From NCBI RefSeq assembly GCF_010550695.1, contig NZ_JAAGOB010000005.1, positions 245,547 through 309,546 on the forward strand: a stretch of DNA of 64,000 nt, in the 5' to 3' direction. The DNA is from Phytoactinopolyspora alkaliphila (GTDB lineage Bacteria > Actinomycetota > Actinomycetes > Jiangellales > Jiangellaceae). A program made the translations under genes and the position numbers. This document shows positions 60,042 to 64,000 of the stretch, in pieces. The notes beneath the pieces were generated by a model, which searched no databases, had not been told where the DNA came from, and saw only the letters and a list, made by a program, of their open reading frames with translations. Numbering within the stretch: position 1 is the first letter of the stretch; every line of letters begins with the position of its first letter.

Positions 60042-61460
60042 TTAGTCCTCGTCCCAGGCGGCCCAGGCCTCGTCCAGGGCGGCCTGCGCCTCTTCTTGCG
60101 CCTGCTCCATGGCGGCCTGCGGCTCCTGCTGGCCGTTGAGGACCCGGTTGACGGCGTCCTGCCAGGCGGTCTTGAACTGTGCGTCGGCCGGGTTCGCCGG
60201 GAGGCTGACGGTGTGCTCGTTGGCCTCGTACGTGGCCTCGATCGCGGCGTCCCACTTCTCGTCGCCGCTGGGTTCCACGAACGCGTCGTAGATCTGCTCG
60301 TCGGCCACCGCGTTCCCGGTCAGCAGGCCGGTGAACGGCTTGTCATCCTCGGCGCGAGCTTCGGCCCGAGCCTCGGCGGCCTTCATCCAGCTCTCGGTGG
60401 CCGTCATCGTCTTGATGAACCGGCACGCCGCTTCGGGATTGGCGCTACCCGCAGGAATCGCCCAGGCCGAGCCCGACGAGTACGCGATGGTCTCACCGGT
60501 GCGGCTCTTGACCGTGGAGAAAGCCAGCGGCGCGTCGGGAGAGACGTCGTTGAGCACGTTGACGTACCACTGCTCCATCGGCATCGCGCCGAGCTCACCC
60601 GAGGCGAACTGGTTGCCGTTGCCGAAGAAGTCGGCGGAGTCGCGGACCGCCTTGACCGTGCCGAACCCGTCTTGCATGTCGTAGATGCCGACCGCCCACT
60701 CCAGTGCTTCGACCACCTTGGGATCGTCCAGCTGTGCGGTCCGGCCGTCGTCCGAAAGCAGGGCGACGTCGTTGGCCCGGGCCCAGAGGGGCAGGAACTC
60801 AGGAAGCTTGCTGTCGAAGCCGATGACCGAAAGCTTGCCGCCGTCCTTCTGGTGCATGGCCTCGGTGGCGGCCTCGATGGCCTCCCAGCTGGAGCCGTCG
60901 ACGTCATCGAGGGTGAGCCCGGCCTCGTCGAGCAGCTCCGAGTTCGCCATGGTGATCTGCACCTGATTGAACTCGGGGATGGCGTAGAGCTGGCCTTCGA
61001 ATGTCACCTGCCCGATGGCGGCTTCGCGGAACATCGACGTGTCGATGCCTTCGCCGTCCACGCACTCGTCGAGCGGAATGATGGCGCCGCGCGAGGCGAA
61101 CGTGCCGATCTGGTCCCGGTTCGGCCGGATGAGGTCCGGCGGGTCGTTGGTGGCCACCGACGAGAGGAACTGCTGGATGTCGAGCTCGCCTTCGGCCACG
61201 CTGACCTCGACCGGGTCGACGACGCTCACTGCCTCGTCGTACCGGACCTGGGCGATCTCATCGCCCATCCCGAAGCCCATGATCGAAAGCTCACCCTCGA
61301 GCTCGGCCTCCGGGTCGAAGGCCGAGCCGCTCTCGGCGGCGTTGTCATCGGATTCGTCGGTGTCGGTGGAGTTGTCGTTCGAGGTACCGCTGGCGCATGC
61401 CGCAAGGGTCAAACCTGCGGCCGTCACCAGGACCAACCACCGGACGGGTGCAGGTCTCAT
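60042..61460 (-). CDS. Sugar-binding lipoprotein of CUT1 ABC importer
   Basis: 472 aa from the ATG at 61460. Signal MRPAPVRWLVLVTAAGLTLA with lipobox LAAC, then an acidic Asn/Asp/Ser linker. The solute-binding family 1 domain runs about 55-440 (LSIMGFGMGDEIAQVRYDEA; MPMEQWYVNVLNDVSP; IAYSSGSAWAIPAGSANPEA). The Ala/Glu-rich end is a helical tail. It is anchored outside the membrane and delivers an oligosaccharide to the two permeases. First gene of a seven-gene operon; its promoter carries two LacI-type operators. Confidence 0.94.
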   Translation of the reverse strand: MRPAPVRWLVLVTAAGLTLAACASGTSNDNSTDTDESDDNAAESGSAFDPEAELEGELSIMGFGMGDEIAQVRYDEAVSVVDPVEVSVAEGELDIQQFLSSVATNDPPDLIRPNRDQIGTFASRGAIIPLDECVDGEGIDTSMFREAAIGQVTFEGQLYAIPEFNQVQITMANSELLDEAGLTLDDVDGSSWEAIEAATEAMHQKDGGKLSVIGFDSKLPEFLPLWARANDVALLSDDGRTAQLDDPKVVEALEWAVGIYDMQDGFGTVKAVRDSADFFGNGNQFASGELGAMPMEQWYVNVLNDVSPDAPLAFSTVKSRTGETIAYSSGSAWAIPAGSANPEAACRFIKTMTATESWMKAAEARAEARAEDDKPFTGLLTGNAVADEQIYDAFVEPSGDEKWDAAIEATYEANEHTVSLPANPADAQFKTAWQDAVNRVLNGQQEPQAAMEQAQEEAQAALDEAWAAWDED

Positions 61461-61508
61461 GGGCTGTCCTCCATGTTTGGGGAGGCGCCTGACGTGCGGC
61501 GCCCACAG

Positions 61509-61560
61509 TGTGGCAACGATTTCATATGAGAACGTACCCACATAGGCTGACTCGCGTCAA
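61509..61560 (-). promoter_or_regulatory. Promoter and two LacI-type operators upstream of the binding protein
   Basis: Minus-strand TTGACG (61560-61555) and TACGTT (61536-61531) are 18 bases apart. Operator sites are TATGAGAACGTACCCACA (61525-61542), between and over the promoter boxes, and TGTGGCAACGATTTCATA (61509-61526), over the start region; their centres are 16 bases apart. Binding of either would block transcription of the whole seven-gene operon. Confidence 0.6.
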
Positions 61561-61594
61561 CGAGTGTACGTAACGAATTAGAAACAAGCCGTCC

Positions 61595-61610
61595 TCCCAT
61601 GATCATGGGA
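61595..61610. terminator. Perfect 16-bp palindrome at the end of the racemase-like gene
   Basis: TCCCATGATCATGGGA with no loop, overlapping the stop codon of the gene ending at 61603. It could form a hairpin at the end of the aldolase-racemase transcript. No T-run, so the role is uncertain. Confidence 0.35.
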
Positions 61611-62316
61611 AGGTCTGGGCGACGTGGGCAAGTAGGCGTTCCACGGCGAGTCGCGGCGAGCTCAGTACCGGGACACGCGCTTCTGCCGTCACCGGTTCCG
61701 CCAGATGCGCCATCGACGCCTGGGCGAGCACGACGACGTCGGCGCGCTCTGGTGTCGCCCAGTCCCGGGCGGCGCGCGCGACCAGTGCGTCGTGCCGCTC
61801 CAGGTCGCCGGTGGAGCGAGCCTGCCCCGCGTCGGTCAGGGTCTCGGTTTCCACGCGCGGAGTGGTGCCCGCCTGGGTCGCACTGCGCTGGAGCAGCCGG
61901 ACAGTGGGGCCGATGGTGCTTTCAACGGTGGCCAGCACGGCGATCCGGCCTCCGTCGCCGGCGACGTCGACGGCGCGGTCGGCCATCGCCTGGTCGATGC
62001 GGATCACGGGCGGCAGGCCGCCGGTGGTGCCGGAAGCGGAGAACTGCTCGGTCGCCTCGCCCAGCGACGAGCACGTGACGAGCACCGCCTCAGCGCCCTG
62101 GTCGCGCAGGTGGCCGACGTGAGAGTGCAGGCGATGCGCGACCGCGGGTGTCACGCCGTCGGACATCGCGGTCTGCAGGAGCCACGGATCGGTGACGTGG
62201 ATGGGTTCGACCACCGCGCCGGTGTGTGCGGCCACCTCGACCACGAGGTCGTGGAAGACCGCTCCGAGGGCGGGGACGGTGTGCACCAGCCCGAGCCGGG
62301 ACGTGTGTGCCATCAT
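61603..62316 (-). CDS. Aspartate/glutamate racemase-family protein
   Basis: 237 aa. The fold signature is TSRLGLVHTVPALGAVFHDL, with the first catalytic Cys in VLVTCSSLGEATEQF. The second Cys expected near residue 195 is absent: the segment reads VVVLAQASMAHLAEPV. One-Cys members are found among hydantoin racemase- and decarboxylase-like proteins, so it need not be an amino-acid racemase. ATGA-coupled to the aldolase gene, which links it to sugar breakdown, and to the LacI site at 63292. Function uncertain. Confidence 0.8.
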   Translation of the reverse strand: MMAHTSRLGLVHTVPALGAVFHDLVVEVAAHTGAVVEPIHVTDPWLLQTAMSDGVTPAVAHRLHSHVGHLRDQGAEAVLVTCSSLGEATEQFSASGTTGGLPPVIRIDQAMADRAVDVAGDGGRIAVLATVESTIGPTVRLLQRSATQAGTTPRVETETLTDAGQARSTGDLERHDALVARAARDWATPERADVVVLAQASMAHLAEPVTAEARVPVLSSPRLAVERLLAHVAQTFP

Positions 62317-63233
62317 GCCTCCCACCACGGCCTGGCGTGCTCGTCGACCACCTCTGCCAGGCGTCGTAACCGGGGCAGCGAGACGCGCTCCAGCTCCTCC
62401 AGCGGCCGGCCCACGACGTCGCTCCACAGGGCTCGGCCGGCTAAGAAGCCAGAGGCACCTGCCCGGCACGCCGCCGTGACGGCCTGGGGGAAGCGGTCCA
62501 GCTGAACACCCTGGGACAGGACCACCCAGGGTCCCGTGATGGCCTCGTCGAGTGCCCGGCACTCGTCCTCCAGCTGTTCGGGGTCTCCCTCACCAGCACT
62601 CGGAACCTGGGCCTTGTACAGGCTGGGCCGCAGCGTCGACAGCTCGGCCGCGGCCTCGCGGATCGCGGCGTTGAGATCCCATCCGTGCTCGGCCTCGGCG
62701 GGGGTGGCGCGCACGACAGGCTCGAGGACGCTGAGCACGCCATGGTCATGTGCCACCTGGATAAACTCTTGTGCCAGGCGTACGCGCTGCTCACGTAGGC
62801 TGTCCCGCCGCCAGATGACGAGAAGTTTGAGTGCCGCGACACCATCGAGCATGCCGGGTGCGGCCAGCGCGTCGTGATCGAGGTGTGTCTCCTCGACTGG
62901 CCCCCCCACCTCTTGAGTGAGGGCGTCCACGGCGAGAATCAGGCCACACGAGTCGGGCAGGACGCGTTCGGTGCGGACAGTGTCGAAGCCCAGCTCGCGG
63001 TCGATGAGGAATCCGGATGCCAGCGGGCCGAGGGCTCGCGCGACGGCCAGCTTGAACTCCACGAGCTCGCTCGTCGACGGGCGGGCGCCCGTCACGCCCT
63101 CGAACATCGTCCGCAGACTCTCCCGCTGATCCATCGCCACCATGGCGAGGCCACCGTCGGGCCGGGCGAGCCTGTCCAGGGAGGGCTCGCGCGTGCGCTG
63201 ACGTGATGGCGCGGTGATCGGCACGTCGTTCAT
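62313..63233 (-). CDS. Class I aldolase, LacD/tagatose-bisphosphate aldolase-like
   Basis: 306 aa from the ATG at 63233 (MNDVPITAPSRQRTREP). TIM-barrel Schiff-base aldolase features: LAMVAMDQRESLRTMF, VAALKLLVIWRRDSLRE, a VLEPVVRA strand, the likely Schiff-base Lys in SLYKAQVPS, and WVVLSQGVQLDRF. Relatives split tagatose 1,6-bisphosphate or sulfo-fructose 1-phosphate to dihydroxyacetone phosphate and an aldehyde. It is divergent from the second transketolase, with a LacI-type operator between. It would complete breakdown of a phosphorylated ketose made by the SIS isomerase or a related enzyme. Confidence 0.83.
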   Translation of the reverse strand: MNDVPITAPSRQRTREPSLDRLARPDGGLAMVAMDQRESLRTMFEGVTGARPSTSELVEFKLAVARALGPLASGFLIDRELGFDTVRTERVLPDSCGLILAVDALTQEVGGPVEETHLDHDALAAPGMLDGVAALKLLVIWRRDSLREQRVRLAQEFIQVAHDHGVLSVLEPVVRATPAEAEHGWDLNAAIREAAAELSTLRPSLYKAQVPSAGEGDPEQLEDECRALDEAITGPWVVLSQGVQLDRFPQAVTAACRAGASGFLAGRALWSDVVGRPLEELERVSLPRLRRLAEVVDEHARPWWEA

Positions 63234-63291
63234 CGGGCTCCTTGAAGGTCGCTGGCTCTGGCGCCGGCTGAACGGCTTGCCGCTCAACCGA

Positions 63292-63309
63292 TGTGACAAC
63301 GATCCCACA
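63292..63309. promoter_or_regulatory. LacI-type operator between aldolase and transketolase
   Basis: TGTGACAACGATCCCACA, a good match to the site at 45402 (TGTGAC left, CCCACA right, central CG). It is 59 bases from the aldolase start and about 107 from the transketolase start. Confidence 0.65.
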
Positions 63310-63415
63310 TTACTCGACGTCCGCCCTCGGTACCCGGCACAGGGCGCGGACAGCCGTGAGATTAGGCCCGCCCAGTCCCGCCTGAACGGCGCGCCTACGG
63401 GTAAGGGCTGTAGCT

Positions 63416-64000
63416 GTGACTGAAGAAGAGATGAGCGACCTCGCGGAACTTGCGCAGCAGCTCCGCGTCGACGCCGTTCGATGTTCCGAAGTCGCGGGGT
63501 CCGGGCATCCGACCTCCTCGTTGTCGGCGGCACATCTCATGGCGGTGTTGTTCGCGCGCCACCTGCGCTACGACTTCGATCACCCGGGCGAGCCGGGGAA
63601 CGATCGGCTGATCTTCTCCAAGGGGCATGCCTCGCCGCTGCTCTATGCCCTGTACAAGGCCGCGGGAGCGATCAGCGACGACGAGCTGGTCACCTACCGG
63701 GCCTTGGGCAGCCGGCTGGAGGGGCATCCCACGCCGAGATTGCCCTGGGTCGATGTCGCCACCGGCGCGCTCGGCCTGGGCCTGCCGATGGGCGTCGGCC
63801 TGGCCCTTACCGGCAAGATGCTGGACCGGCTTCCGTACCGTACCTGGGTACTCTGCGGCGACAGCGAACTGGCCGAGGGCTCCAACTGGGAGGCCTTCGA
63901 ACATGCCGGGCACGAGCGGCTGGACAAGCTCGTCGCCATCATCGACGTCAACCGGCTCGGCCAGCGCGGACCCACCCGGCTGGAATGGCGGACCGACGAG
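63416..64000 (+). CDS. Transketolase (3' partial, paralog of the gene at 37451)
   Basis: 195 residues are in the window; the remainder is beyond its end. From a GTG at 63416 (an ATG at 63431 is possible). LRVDAVRCSEVAGSGHPTSS, FSKGHASPLLYALYKAAGAI and GDSELAEGSNWEAFEHAGHE match the first transketolase almost residue for residue, including GDS in place of GDG. Divergent from the aldolase with a shared operator, so it belongs to the LacI regulon rather than the sigma-B-like cluster. It would connect the sugar phosphates of this regulon to the pentose phosphate pathway. Confidence 0.93.
   Translation, partial: MTEEEMSDLAELAQQLRVDAVRCSEVAGSGHPTSSLSAAHLMAVLFARHLRYDFDHPGEPGNDRLIFSKGHASPLLYALYKAAGAISDDELVTYRALGSRLEGHPTPRLPWVDVATGALGLGLPMGVGLALTGKMLDRLPYRTWVLCGDSELAEGSNWEAFEHAGHERLDKLVAIIDVNRLGQRGPTRLEWRTDE

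Noticed and set aside
61461-61541. Longer N-terminus for the binding protein starting at 61541
   Set aside because: It would run through the operators and promoter and bury the lipoprotein signal; the ATG at 61460 gives a proper lipobox signal.

Overview
The window is high-GC DNA from an actinobacterium. Evidence: codon third positions are almost all G/C, GTG starts are common, genes couple by ATGA/GTGA overlaps, sugar ABC loci lack their own ATPase gene, and SigJ-type ECF, WYL and LLM-oxidoreductase families are present. The gene set would fit a soil or halotolerant polysaccharide degrader such as the Jiangella group, but that placement is a guess.

Layout. 1-3.5 kb: end of an arabinogalactan/galactan uptake locus (two permeases, secreted GH53 galactanase). 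3.5-8.3 kb: GH15 enzyme with an LLM oxidoreductase, then GTP-dependent PEP carboxykinase. 8.6-14.2 kb: accessory and decaying DNA anchored at tRNA-Arg(ACG): integrase 3' remnant, VapBC module, an esterase broken by two frameshifts, IclR regulator, a lipoprotein gene cut by a deletion, an FAH-family enzyme and an orphan gene tail. 14.2-24.4 kb: mixed chromosomal genes (ECF41-like sigma with an NmrA-like partner, a UppP-like protein lacking a key Glu, TetR/MMPL pair, secreted GH10-like protein, PPOX/WYL pair, two DUF202 membrane proteins).

24.6-39.3 kb: a nucleotide-heptose and glycosyltransferase cluster. It carries a sedoheptulose-7-phosphate isomerase (GmhA type), a heptose kinase/nucleotidyltransferase (HldE type), a GT2-GmhB fusion, two GT9 heptosyltransferase-family enzymes, other glycosyltransferases, a UDP-glucuronate-decarboxylase-like SDR, a NodU/WapO-type carbamoyltransferase and a transketolase. 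Together they could build and transfer a manno-heptose, perhaps carbamoylated, in an organism with no lipopolysaccharide. Four promoter-like elements of the sigma-B/sigma-F form (GTTT-N15-GGGYA) precede its transcription units; two are nearly identical.

39.3-64 kb: a catabolic regulon under one LacI-family repressor. It has GH38 alpha-mannosidase, GH84 beta-N-acetylglucosaminidase, GH2 beta-mannosidase, GH1, a clan-D-like TIM-barrel enzyme, an unassigned alpha/alpha-barrel enzyme, a CUT1 transporter, ROK kinase, a second GmhA-like isomerase, a class I aldolase, an Asp/Glu-racemase-like protein, a tandem metallo-beta-lactamase protein, an FAD oxidoreductase and a second transketolase (cut by the window end). 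Six matches to one 18-bp palindrome lie in four intergenic regions. The GH set fits an N-glycan core (Man-alpha, Man-beta-GlcNAc, GlcNAc-GlcNAc). The repeated pairing of GmhA-like isomerase and transketolase raises a second reading: heptose salvage.
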